Source: an uncultured Sphingorhabdus sp. (GTDB taxonomy: Bacteria; Pseudomonadota; Alphaproteobacteria; Sphingomonadales; Sphingomonadaceae). From it: a stretch of 8,792 nucleotides of DNA. Below are positions 1 through 7,507 of this stretch, one piece after another. A model generated the notes under the pieces. The model had not been told where the DNA came from and did not search any database. It saw only the letters and a program-made list of their open reading frames with translations. The position numbers and the translations under genes were made by a program. The stretch lies in assembly GCA_937873665.1 (NCBI GenBank), contig CALMYW010000225.1, positions 1 through 8,792 of the forward strand, in the 5' to 3' direction. Numbering within the stretch: position 1 is the stretch's first letter; every line of letters starts with the position of its first letter.

Positions 1-2503
1 CATATTCCTCCATCTGCCTGGTCGGGAACGCGCGGGTGAGGTAATCGGCAATGGCCTCACGGGGTGACAGGTCCAGATCGAGCGCCTCGCGTTCCTCGGG
101 ATCGAGCTCATTAAGCCGCCGGTTGAGGATCGATTCCGCGGTGCTGACAAGCTGGACGACGACGCTTTCGCCCGCTGCCAGATGCTCATCGACCGCCGGA
201 TAGATTGAAGGCAATTTGAGCGAGAGCAGTACCTGGGCAAAGAACCGCTGCTTGGTGCCCTCGAACCGGCTGCGCGCAGCAGCCTTGGCACCGCTGTTGA
301 GCGTGCGGTTCTCCAATGGGTCGACCACGCCGGTCAGTTCCAGCGCGTCCTCGAGGTGCTGGTGGATGATGGTCCAAGCCTCTGCATACTTGTCATAGAT
401 GGCAATCTGCTGGGCCGTGAGTTCGTGGCGCAGGATGTCGTATTCGATGCCCCCAAAGCTCAGCGCGCGCGAAAGATAGAGCCCCGAGGCCTTAAGATCG
501 CGGGCTACCAGCTCCATCGCGGCGATACCGCCATCGCGGATTTCGCTGATGAACTGCTCACGGCCCGCAAAAGCCGTGCCCGGCCCCCACAGGCCAAGCC
601 GCACCGCATAGGCGAGGTTGTTGACATCGGAAGCCCCGGTGGCCGAGGCATAGAGCACACGGGCGCGCGGGAGGGTGTTTTGCAGCAGCACCCCGGCAAT
701 GCCCTGCAATGAACCCTCCTTCTGCCCCAGGGCCCCTTCCCCGCCCGCCACACCGCCCATTTCATGGGCTTCGTCAAACACGATGACGCCCTCGAAGTCG
801 GATCCGGCCCAGCGCACGATCTGATCAAGGCGCGTGTCTTCGACACGGGACGAACGCAGCGTGCCATAGGGAACGAACAGGATGCCCTCAGGCGCGGTGA
901 TCTCTTCGCCAATCTTCCAGCGCGACAGTTCAAGAATGTCGGCAGGCAGACCACCGATTGCTGTCCAGTCGCGCTGGGCGTCTTCGAGCAGCGGCGCATT
1001 CTTACTGATCCAGATATGACGGCGATTACCGCGCAACCACTGGTCGAGAATGCAGGCTGCCGCCTGTCGCCCCTTCCCCGCCCCGGTGCCGTCACCGAGG
1101 AAGAAACCAGTGCGGTAGGCCTCGCCATCTGGGTCCTCCTTGAGCGCAACTTCGCTGGGCGGATGGGTGAAGCGTCCATGCAGCTCGCGCGACCAGGCCT
1201 CGCCTGCATAGATCACGGTTTCAAGCTGTGCGGCTGACAGCAGGCGCGCGGTGACGGTGCGCTCGGGCAGATTGGGCACATATTGCGGTCTGGGCGCAGC
1301 GATCGACGCCATGGCGGCGGATTCGACGAGGTGCGTTGGGTGCTCGCCTGCTTCGGGCAGAACCAGTCGCGATGGCCGGTAATCTGCATAGACACCGCGC
1401 TGCTCGCCCATTGGGGCCGGCTCATCGAGAACCATATAGGCAACGGGTTTAACCTCGTTGGTTTGCGGGGACCGGATCACGACAGGGCGCGCAGGCCCGC
1501 TTTTCACCGCCCGGAAGAAGCTCAGCTTGCCGGCGCGGGGGACTGAGGGCGGCGTGGATTCGCGCAGCGAAGCACGCGGCGGGATGACGGGAATTGCCTC
1601 GTAGAGTTCGAGCGGGCTTTGCCGGTTGATGGTCGAGACCGATATGTCGCCCGCAACCTTGTCGATCACGAACACCCGGACCGCGATAGAGGTGCCGTGT
1701 TTGGCATAGGCGCCCTTATCGAGGCGCAGTGAGAGGACAATCCGCGCGCCTTCTAGGGTATGGCGAAAAGCATGTGCGTATTTGGCAGACGGTGTGAACC
1801 AGTCAGGCATGATCGCGACGACGCGCCCGCCGGGCAGCAGATGGTCGAGCGCTGATCGCAGGTGCCGTGCCGCCGTGTTGGCGTCTTGCCCACGCGATTG
1901 CGAGATTGAGAACGGCGGGTTCATGATGATAGCGCTCGGACGCGTCATCCCTGATAGCAGCGCGCTGATCTTGGCCCCGTCGTGCCGGGTGACGGGCAGA
2001 GCCGGGAACAGACCTTCCAGGATCCCGACGCGCGTAGGTTCGAGTTCGTTGACCAGGGTGGTGGCGACATGCGGGCGTGCCAATGAGGCGATGATCCCGG
2101 TGCCAGCGCTCGGCTCGAGGAACACGTCCTCAGATGTCAACCGCGCCAGCTGGATGGCGAGCATGGCGAGTGCGGGCGGGGTCGAGAACTGCTGATACTC
2201 GATCTGGTCCTCGCTGCGCACGGTATGGGTAGGAAGCTCGCGCGTGATCGCTTCCAGTGTCCGGATTGCCGATGCGCCGTCGCATCTTGAGGTAAGTTCG
2301 TGCGCAGTCAGCGTAATCGCCGCCTCAAGCGCCTCGAAACTGTCGCGCTGCTGCCAAAAGCCATCTGCATCGCTGCCGCCGGCGGCCTCGGTCATGGCCT
2401 GGGTGAGCGCGGCACGGTCGACCGGAATGGCGAGGAGTATCTTGGCGGCAAGGGTCTGGGCGGCAGCAAGGATCGCGGCGGAACGCGAAATCGTAGAGGT
2501 CAT
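1..2503 (-). CDS. Methyltransferase-helicase fusion of the strawberry notch family (C-terminus beyond window)
   Basis: Predicted large cytoplasmic DNA-handling enzyme: an N6-adenine-type SAM-dependent methyltransferase fused to a strawberry-notch-type superfamily 2 helicase. The start is ATG at 2503, with GGGAG six bases upstream. The frame is open for 834 codons to the window edge. In this frame I see YQQFSTPP (103-110, the motif preceding SAM binding), EPSAGTG (130-136, SAM-binding motif I) and NPPF (195-198, catalytic motif IV). The helicase part has Walker A GDGTGAGK (470-477), DEAH (577-580) and SATG (620-623), followed by the family-typical NLAY...RLGLWG. The end of the C-terminal helicase domain is missing; family members often exceed 1,300 residues. 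It lies 54 bp downstream of the Toprim gene in the same direction, so probably one operon. Phage P1 DarB is a known methylase-helicase of similar composition used in antirestriction; that role here is inference. Confidence 0.9.
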   Translation of the reverse strand, partial: MTSTISRSAAILAAAQTLAAKILLAIPVDRAALTQAMTEAAGGSDADGFWQQRDSFEALEAAITLTAHELTSRCDGASAIRTLEAITRELPTHTVRSEDQIEYQQFSTPPALAMLAIQLARLTSEDVFLEPSAGTGIIASLARPHVATTLVNELEPTRVGILEGLFPALPVTRHDGAKISALLSGMTRPSAIIMNPPFSISQSRGQDANTAARHLRSALDHLLPGGRVVAIMPDWFTPSAKYAHAFRHTLEGARIVLSLRLDKGAYAKHGTSIAVRVFVIDKVAGDISVSTINRQSPLELYEAIPVIPPRASLRESTPPSVPRAGKLSFFRAVKSGPARPVVIRSPQTNEVKPVAYMVLDEPAPMGEQRGVYADYRPSRLVLPEAGEHPTHLVESAAMASIAAPRPQYVPNLPERTVTARLLSAAQLETVIYAGEAWSRELHGRFTHPPSEVALKEDPDGEAYRTGFFLGDGTGAGKGRQAAACILDQWLRGNRRHIWISKNAPLLEDAQRDWTAIGGLPADILELSRWKIGEEITAPEGILFVPYGTLRSSRVEDTRLDQIVRWAGSDFEGVIVFDEAHEMGGVAGGEGALGQKEGSLQGIAGVLLQNTLPRARVLYASATGASDVNNLAYAVRLGLWGPGTAFAGREQFISEIRDGGIAAMELVARDLKASGLYLSRALSFGGIEYDILRHELTAQQIAIYDKYAEAWTIIHQHLEDALELTGVVDPLENRTLNSGAKAAARSRFEGTKQRFFAQVLLSLKLPSIYPAVDEHLAAGESVVVQLVSTAESILNRRLNELDPEEREALDLDLSPREAIADYLTRAFPTRQMEEY

Positions 2504-2557
2504 GGAATTCTCCCGGGAACGGCCAACAACGACCGCATCCCTTCGTCCCCCCTCCCC

Positions 2558-3406
2558 TCACCGCTTCAGGAGCTGCGCCCAGTCGTTCATGCCGCCCGGT
2601 GGCCATTCGGTCTCGATGGTGAGGCCCGGGCGTTTGTATGCCTCCCAGGCACGATCACGGGCACGCCGGCCTTCGGTGTCGTTGTCGGCAAGCAGGATCA
2701 GCGTCTCGACATCTGATGGTATGGTCAGTTGGTGGAACCGTTTGGCCCCCATGGTCGCCCAGGCCTGAATGCCGGTCAGCGACATGTAGGCGGCAGCCGT
2801 CTCGAACCCTTCGCACAGGCCAATGGTTCGAGCGGGAGGCCCATTGGTCCAGGCCGCCCCAATTGCCTGCCCGAGACAGAGCTTTTCAGTCCAGTTGGCC
2901 GTGCCGGGATCGAGGAATATCCGCTGGATCGCGGCGATTTCGCCAAGCTTGTGCATGGCGACCAAGAGCGCGGGCTCGAATCTGGCAAAGGCCCCCTGCC
3001 CTCGCGGACATTGTGGGTGGAATCGGACATCGCTGAGCGGCGCCCAGATGCCACGTGTGTCGCGGATGTAACGCTCGGCGAGCGTTCCCTCGATGGCATT
3101 GGCCGCGCGCCAGATGGCGAGATGGGCTTCGCCGGGACCACCCGTTGCTTTCTCAACGATAGCACGACGAAAGTCTGGCAGGTGCTCGATGCGTGCAAGT
3201 TCGCGCAGAACGTCTCTGGCATCGCAGCCCGCATGGCAGGTGACGAGTATGCCTCGGTCCCCCTGGCGGACCGACAGCGACGGGGTTCTGTCGGCATGGG
3301 CCGGGCAAGCGCACATGGCGGTGTCGCCGGACCAGGTACCGCCAAGACGGTGGACCAGGGACCGGAGCTCAGCTGTGGGTCTGTTGCGAACAAGGGACAT
3401 GGGCAT
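2558..3406 (-). CDS. Zinc-finger/Toprim primase-like protein
   Basis: A 282-residue protein resembling plasmid and phage primase-type Toprim proteins (CHC2-like finger plus a Toprim_3-like domain). The N-terminal finger is C34-x2-H37 ... C57-x3-C61, with the CPAHADRTPSLSV and CHAGC signatures. The Toprim acidic residues are E199 in LCEGFETA and the D241-N-D243 pair, followed by a glycine. The chain ends at the Toprim domain: there is no helicase domain in the same protein. ATG at 3406 is chosen because a purine tract ending GGGGGA sits nine bases upstream; the frame could also open at TTG 3451 or ATG 3400. It is the first gene of the leftward operon with the methyltransferase-helicase, divergent from parA. 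A role in priming or processing plasmid DNA follows from the family and has not been shown for this protein. It could equally be a catalytically weak Toprim DNA-binding factor. Confidence 0.85.
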   Translation of the reverse strand: MPMSLVRNRPTAELRSLVHRLGGTWSGDTAMCACPAHADRTPSLSVRQGDRGILVTCHAGCDARDVLRELARIEHLPDFRRAIVEKATGGPGEAHLAIWRAANAIEGTLAERYIRDTRGIWAPLSDVRFHPQCPRGQGAFARFEPALLVAMHKLGEIAAIQRIFLDPGTANWTEKLCLGQAIGAAWTNGPPARTIGLCEGFETAAAYMSLTGIQAWATMGAKRFHQLTIPSDVETLILLADNDTEGRRARDRAWEAYKRPGLTIETEWPPGGMNDWAQLLKR

Positions 3407-3481
3407 CGAGCTCAGTCCCCCTCCCCTCCCCGCGTGCCAAGATCGACGCAACGGCGGCTTCTAGTTCAAACTTCCCCGCGC

Positions 3482-3527
3482 TGGACTGAATGAATTTGAC
3501 TTGCTATATGCACAAAAACATTCATTC
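3482..3527 (+). promoter_or_regulatory. parA promoter with an 8-bp inverted-repeat operator
   Basis: TGGACT (3482-3487) and TATATG (3505-3510) are separated by 17 bp, and the second box is preceded by TGC, giving an extended -10. Two inverted arms, GAATGAAT (3488-3495) and ATTCATTC (3520-3527), straddle the -10 with centres 32 bp apart, about three helical turns. One arm lies in the spacer and the other near the predicted start site. Large ParA proteins with an N-terminal helix-turn-helix commonly repress their own promoter, so this is a likely ParA operator. An alternative -35 is TTGACT (3496-3501), but it lacks a good -10. Confidence 0.5.
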
Positions 3528-3545
3528 GCGCGCATCGGGGCAGTT

Positions 3546-4739
3546 ATGAATTCAGAAGTCTCCCGCATTGCCGAAATGGCTGAGGCTGGCGAAAAGATGA
3601 TCGAGCGGCTGCGGCGACAGGCGTTCCTTCCCGAGAGTCGCAAGGCGCTTTCTGTGCGCTATGGCATCGCCGAAGCTGCAGCACTACTTGGCTGTTCGAC
3701 CAATCGCATCCGGATGGCCGAGGACGACGGTCGACTACCGCCTCCCCCGCCCACCGAAAATGGTCGCCGACCGGGCTATTCGATCGAAGCACTTCTCAAT
3801 ATGCGCGATGTTCTGGGTGCTTCGCCTGCCCGAGCGCCACTCGACCGACCTGCAATCATTGCTGTGCAGAATTTCAAAGGTGGTGTCGGCAAGTCGACTG
3901 TCACGACACATCTTGCGCACTACTTCGGCGTTCAAGGCTATCGGGTGCTTGTGGTCGACTGCGACAGCCAAGCGACGACTACGACGCTGTTCGGCTTTAA
4001 TCCGCATTTCAACATAGCCCGCGAGCAGACGCTTTACCCCTATTTGTCGATCGATCCGACACAGACTGACCTGCTCTATGCCGTCCAGAAGACCCCGTGG
4101 CCGAACGTCGACCTGATTCCGTCAAACCTGGAATTGTTCGACGTGGAATATGAGCTCGCGGCATCCGGGGCAGACGGCGGCTCGGTCCTCGCATCGCGCT
4201 TTCGCAAGCTGAAACGCGGTTTGCAGGATCTCGCGCGCGACTATGACATCGTCATCCTCGATCCTCCCCCTGCCCTCGGCACGATCAGCCTAGCGGTGAT
4301 GCAGGCGGCCAATGCTTTGCTGGTACCAATGGCAGCGACGACGCCCGATTTCTGTTCCACGGTTCAGTTCCTCTCGATGATGGATCAGGTGACCTCGCAG
4401 CTCGCGCAGGCGGGAATCGAAGTTGAGTATGATTTTATTCGGCTGATCTGTTCCAAATTCGATTCCAATGATCCCAGTCACGCCATGGTGCGGCAAATCA
4501 TGGAACAGACGTTCGGTCCTGCGCTTTTGCCAGTCCCGATCCTTGAAAGCGCAGAAATCAGCCATGCGGCTTTACGCATGATGACCGTGTACGAGCTTGA
4601 GCGCCCTATCGGCACACCGCGCACCCACAAACGCTGCCGGGCCAACCTCGACGAAGCCCTGGGCCAGGTGGAAGCCATGGTGCGGCGCGGCTGGGGTATA
4701 GCGGCGCCCGCGAGCGAGGAGGCAGTGGTCAATGGATAG
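3546..4739 (+). CDS. parA: Type Ia plasmid partition ATPase ParA
   Basis: A 397-residue ParA/SopA/RepA(repABC)-type partition ATPase that moves plasmid copies over the nucleoid together with ParB. The N-terminal region (about 38-70) has a MerR-like helix-turn-helix, AAALLGCSTNRIRMAEDDGR, marking the large type Ia class that also represses its own operon. The deviant Walker A is KGGVGKST (111-118), Walker A' is VDCDSQA (137-143) and Walker B is VILDPPP (236-242). ATG 3546 is preferred, with a modest GGGG (3537-3540). An in-frame TTG at 3501 would add 15 residues but sits inside the predicted promoter. It is the first gene of a plus-strand parA-parB-repA cassette, 75 bp before parB. Length and motif spacing are normal for the family. 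Confidence 0.95.
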   Translation: MNSEVSRIAEMAEAGEKMIERLRRQAFLPESRKALSVRYGIAEAAALLGCSTNRIRMAEDDGRLPPPPPTENGRRPGYSIEALLNMRDVLGASPARAPLDRPAIIAVQNFKGGVGKSTVTTHLAHYFGVQGYRVLVVDCDSQATTTTLFGFNPHFNIAREQTLYPYLSIDPTQTDLLYAVQKTPWPNVDLIPSNLELFDVEYELAASGADGGSVLASRFRKLKRGLQDLARDYDIVILDPPPALGTISLAVMQAANALLVPMAATTPDFCSTVQFLSMMDQVTSQLAQAGIEVEYDFIRLICSKFDSNDPSHAMVRQIMEQTFGPALLPVPILESAEISHAALRMMTVYELERPIGTPRTHKRCRANLDEALGQVEAMVRRGWGIAAPASEEAVVNG

Positions 4740-4799
4740 GATGCCTGCTCGGGAATTGATGTTCATGTTATGTTCGACTATCTTTCGGGAACGCTGGAT

Positions 4800-4806
4800 G
4801 GGGGAG
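4800..4806 (+). promoter_or_regulatory. parB Shine-Dalgarno (decides the start)
   Basis: GGGGGAG lies eight bases before ATG 4815. The earlier in-frame ATG at 4770 has no purine-rich tract at a usable distance, so 4815 is the better start. The parA-parB gap holds no clear promoter or terminator, which suggests co-transcription. Confidence 0.7.
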
Positions 4807-4814
4807 TTTGTCTG

Positions 4815-5903
4815 ATGGCCCGCAAGCAAAGCGATTATCTGGCCGGTCTCCTTGCCGATGAGGCACCCGCTCCCGCGGAAAGCCCGGCGATTCCCTTGGT
4901 AGTTGAAGATGACCCCTCCCCTGCCCCGCACATTGCCGGACCAGCGCGTGCCAGCAACAGGGCCGGCTTGAGTCTACTTGGCCGAGAGAATGCACTTGCG
5001 CGCGCGGCATCGGGTGAGGTTCGGCAGGTCACCCAGCTTCTGATCAATCCGGCCAGGGTGCGCCTCTGGGCTGGTAATGCTCGAATTCAGGAGCGTCTCT
5101 CGGTTGAGGCGGTGCAAGATCTGATCGACTCAATCCTCGCCGAGGGTGGTCAGAAGGTTCCTGTCGTGGTGCGCCATGTCAGCGGTGATCCCGACTATGA
5201 CTATGAGGTGATCGCGGGCACCCGGCGGCATTTTGCGATCTCGTGGCTGCGCGCCAACTCTTATCCGGAAATGAAGCTGCTCGCCCAGGTCGCCGATCTG
5301 GATGACGAGGCAGCTTTCCGTCTCGCCGACATTGAGAACCGCGCGCGCAAGGATGTCTCGGATATCGAGCGAGCGCGCAACTATGCTGCGGCGCTTGAAG
5401 CCCATTATGGCGGCAAGGCGGTGCGCATGGCCGAACGCTTGAAGCTGTCCAAGGGCTGGTTGTCCAAAATGCTCAAGGCCGCCACAATTCCGGACACCGT
5501 GCTGTCTGCGTTCTCTGATCTAAGCGAACTGACACTGAATCCCGCTTATGCTCTAGCGAGTGCGTTGGACGACCATAATCGCGCCCAGGCAATCGTTGCC
5601 GAAGCGGGTGCCATTGCCACTTCGAACGCGGCGGCCTCTGCCATTGCTTCCCCACCGCTTGCTGGTGCTGTTGTCCTCAAGCGCCTGATGGACGCGTCGA
5701 GCGCCCCTAAAGCTCGAGTGGCCGATACGCGGATTGAAATTGCAGGGCAGTTTGGCCGACCGATCCTAGCGGTCAAATCCGTTACTCGTCAGGGTGTAAC
5801 TCTCCATTTGCCTACAGGTGGCGGTGCCAGTGACGAGCAGTTGCAGAAGGCTTTGCAAACCGTGCTGGAGACATTGCGGCAGAACGGGGTTTCGCTAGCT
5901 TGA
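4815..5903 (+). CDS. parB: Plasmid partition protein ParB (RepB-like)
   Basis: A 362-residue centromere-binding CTPase-type partition protein. Order of parts: a low-complexity Ala/Pro-rich N-terminus (about 1-60), as expected for the ParA-contacting tail; a ParB/Srx-like nuclease-fold domain (about 72-185) containing the GTRRH motif at 135-139, equivalent to the GxxRxxA CTP-binding box, and ENRARKDVSDIE (174-185); then a helix-turn-helix region (about 200-235), VRMAERLKLSKGWLSKMLK; and a C-terminal dimerisation-like region. The protein begins MARKQSDYL, which resembles RepB-family proteins of repABC plasmids. It sits between parA and repA on the same strand. The palindromes 25 bp after its stop, repeated again near the repA start and inside repA, are its most likely binding sites. 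Confidence 0.93.
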   Translation: MARKQSDYLAGLLADEAPAPAESPAIPLVVEDDPSPAPHIAGPARASNRAGLSLLGRENALARAASGEVRQVTQLLINPARVRLWAGNARIQERLSVEAVQDLIDSILAEGGQKVPVVVRHVSGDPDYDYEVIAGTRRHFAISWLRANSYPEMKLLAQVADLDDEAAFRLADIENRARKDVSDIERARNYAAALEAHYGGKAVRMAERLKLSKGWLSKMLKAATIPDTVLSAFSDLSELTLNPAYALASALDDHNRAQAIVAEAGAIATSNAAASAIASPPLAGAVVLKRLMDASSAPKARVADTRIEIAGQFGRPILAVKSVTRQGVTLHLPTGGGASDEQLQKALQTVLETLRQNGVSLA

Positions 5904-5927
5904 GCTCGCTTGGGGCCCTTGTAGGAG

Positions 5928-5945
5928 AGTTTCCTCGAGGAAACT
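5928..5945. repeat. Palindrome copy 1 (probable parS or operator)
   Basis: AGTTTCCTCGAGGAAACT is a perfect 18-bp palindrome in the parB-repA gap. Its inner 16 bp share both 7-bp arms with two other copies. The form GTT...C....G...AAC resembles the palindromic parS sites of repABC plasmids as I recall them, except that the centre is CG rather than GC. Centre-to-centre distance to copy 2 is 38 bp. Confidence 0.75.
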
Positions 5946-5966
5946 TCTGTCTGGATGGGGCGAAAT

Positions 5967-5982
5967 GTTTCCTTGAGGAAAC
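5967..5982. repeat. Palindrome copy 2, overlapping the repA Shine-Dalgarno
   Basis: GTTTCCTTGAGGAAAC has the same 7-bp arms as copy 1 with a TG centre. It is followed by TTC, as in copy 1. Its right half supplies the only good Shine-Dalgarno (AGGAAA) for the repA ATG at 5989. Protein bound here, or a 6-bp RNA hairpin with a UUGA loop, would limit repA translation or transcription. Confidence 0.75.
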
Positions 5983-5988
5983 TTCCCG

Positions 5989-7251
5989 ATGAGCGCTACG
6001 AGCACTCCTGAAACACGGGCCGCCAAGCGCGCAATCAACGAACAGTTCGATCTGTTTTTGCCGTATCTCGCCGACCTCCCACTGCGCGATCAGCGCGAGA
6101 TGATGGAGCGTCCGTTCTTCTCACTGGCCAAGACCAAGCGGGTAAAGGCGATTGATTACACGTCGCCCGATGGCAAACTATGGGTCAACGTCTCGTCCAA
6201 CCCGCAATTTGGCATGGCAACTATCTGGGACGCCGACATCCTGATTTACTGCGCCTCGATGCTGGCCGACATGCAGCGACGCGGGCTGAACGACATTCCT
6301 CGCACGCTTCATATCATGCCATACGATTTGTTGCGCGCCATTGGACGCCCCACTACGGGACGGGCTTATGAGCTGCTTGGCCAGGCACTGGATCGACTTG
6401 TGTCTACTACTGTCAAGACCAATATCCGCGCTGAGAATCGCAGAGAGGCCACTTTCAGCTGGCTCGATGGCTGGACCCAATTGGTCGACGAGCGTACCGA
6501 GCGATCCAGGGGAATGACTCTGGAACTCAGCAACTGGTTCTGGGAAGGCGTGCTGATGAAGGGCGGGGTGCTGTCTATCGACCGCGCTTATTTCGACATC
6601 ACTGGCGGCCGCGAGCGCTGGCTTTACCGCGTCGCGAGGAAGCATGCCGGTGGGGCAGGGGAGGGGGGCTTCGCAATTTCCATGCCCACTCTGTTTGAAA
6701 AGAGCGGAGCTGAGGGCCCCTATCGTCGCTTCAAGTTCGAGATCATCAAGATCGCTGCAAAGAACGCATTGCCGGGCTACCAGCTGTCCATTGAGGATAG
6801 CGAGGGTCGCAAAGAGCCGATGCTACGCATGCGTCGTGATGATGGCGCCGCTGAGCCCCGCTTGATCCAAGGAAAGCTGCCACAGAACCAATCCGGATTA
6901 GCCAATCCATCGTTGCCCTTAAAAGTTTCCTCCAGGAAACCTTCAGACGAAAGCAAGCCGGTACAGGCCACTACCGCTAATTCGCCCGCAGCAAAATTTG
7001 ACGCTACTTCGCTCATCAACAAAGCCGTAGTCGGACTAAGCGACAAGGCCACGCGCGGCTTTATGACCGACGAGACCCTTACTCTACTGCGATCAGAATG
7101 CCCGGGCTGGGACCTCTACAACCTGCATGCGGAGTTTGAAGCCTGGGTAAACGCGGATTCCTCCCGCACGCCTGCCAACTGGCAAAGGGCATTTATCGGC
7201 TATGTTCGGCGCTGGCATGAAAAGCACCGGCACGAGCTACGGGGAGGTTGA
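5989..7251 (+). CDS. repA: Replication initiator RepA (RPA family)
   Basis: A 420-residue initiator of the RPA-type RepA family found on many alphaproteobacterial plasmids. The N-terminal half carries the family block MERPFFSLAKTKR (about 40-52), then WVNVSS and GMATIWDADILIY (about 75-87). The core (about 17-285) should form the winged-helix DNA-binding fold. A polar linker (about 288-335) follows. The C-terminal region ends NWQRAFIGYVRRWHEKH, also typical of the group. ATG 5989 is preceded by AGGAAA, which lies inside palindrome copy 2. Palindrome copy 3 sits in the linker codons (313 onward). The gene follows parB by 85 bp on the same strand, and downstream iterons provide a likely binding target. 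RepA presumably binds iterons and opens the adjacent AT-rich DNA; this is inferred from the layout. Confidence 0.92.
   Translation: MSATSTPETRAAKRAINEQFDLFLPYLADLPLRDQREMMERPFFSLAKTKRVKAIDYTSPDGKLWVNVSSNPQFGMATIWDADILIYCASMLADMQRRGLNDIPRTLHIMPYDLLRAIGRPTTGRAYELLGQALDRLVSTTVKTNIRAENRREATFSWLDGWTQLVDERTERSRGMTLELSNWFWEGVLMKGGVLSIDRAYFDITGGRERWLYRVARKHAGGAGEGGFAISMPTLFEKSGAEGPYRRFKFEIIKIAAKNALPGYQLSIEDSEGRKEPMLRMRRDDGAAEPRLIQGKLPQNQSGLANPSLPLKVSSRKPSDESKPVQATTANSPAAKFDATSLINKAVVGLSDKATRGFMTDETLTLLRSECPGWDLYNLHAEFEAWVNADSSRTPANWQRAFIGYVRRWHEKHRHELRGG
6925..6940. repeat. Palindrome copy 3, inside repA coding sequence
   Basis: GTTTCCTCCAGGAAAC has the same 7-bp arms as copies 1 and 2, with a CC centre. 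It is exactly in codon register 313-317 (V-S-S-R-K plus the first base of P318), in the variable linker between the RPA core and the C-terminal segment, where protein constraint should be low. Identical arms in a coding stretch suggest selection for the DNA site. Confidence 0.7.
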
Positions 7252-7261
7252 TGCTCTGGCG

Positions 7262-7279
7262 ACGCGCCAATCTGCGCGT
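7262..7279 (+). other. Short hairpin after repA
   Basis: ACGCGC (7262-7267) and GCGCGT (7274-7279) are inverted around CAATCT, eleven bases after the repA stop. No T tract follows, so a Rho-independent terminator is doubtful. It may only stabilise the 3' end of the transcript. Confidence 0.3.
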
Positions 7280-7507
7280 GGCAAGTGACACAAGAGGGCA
7301 TCACACATCCTCCGCTTTCTCATAAGCTCCAAAGCCACGAACATCCAAAACCTCGACGCCGTTCCCATTGTGTCGTGTTGCACGCGGACGCCAATCCTGC
7401 CGACTGGCTCGCTCAACACCTCAGGCAGCCAATTGAACCTCTTTCCGAATCCCGCCTTACAAACTGATTCAAATGACTCGCTCAAACAGCGGATAATCCT
7501 GCGCCTT

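Noticed and set aside
3417..3431. G-quadruplex at the Toprim ribosome site
   Set aside because: Only three adjacent G runs of adequate length are present; a fourth is missing.
4794..5960. CTGGATGGGG repeated upstream of parB (4794) and repA (5951)
   Set aside because: Different distances to the start codons. Ten-base matches are expected by chance many times in a window of this size.
5904..5988. Possible repABC-type counter-transcribed RNA in the parB-repA gap
   Set aside because: No minus-strand promoter and no hairpin followed by a T tract; the dyads are better explained as protein sites.
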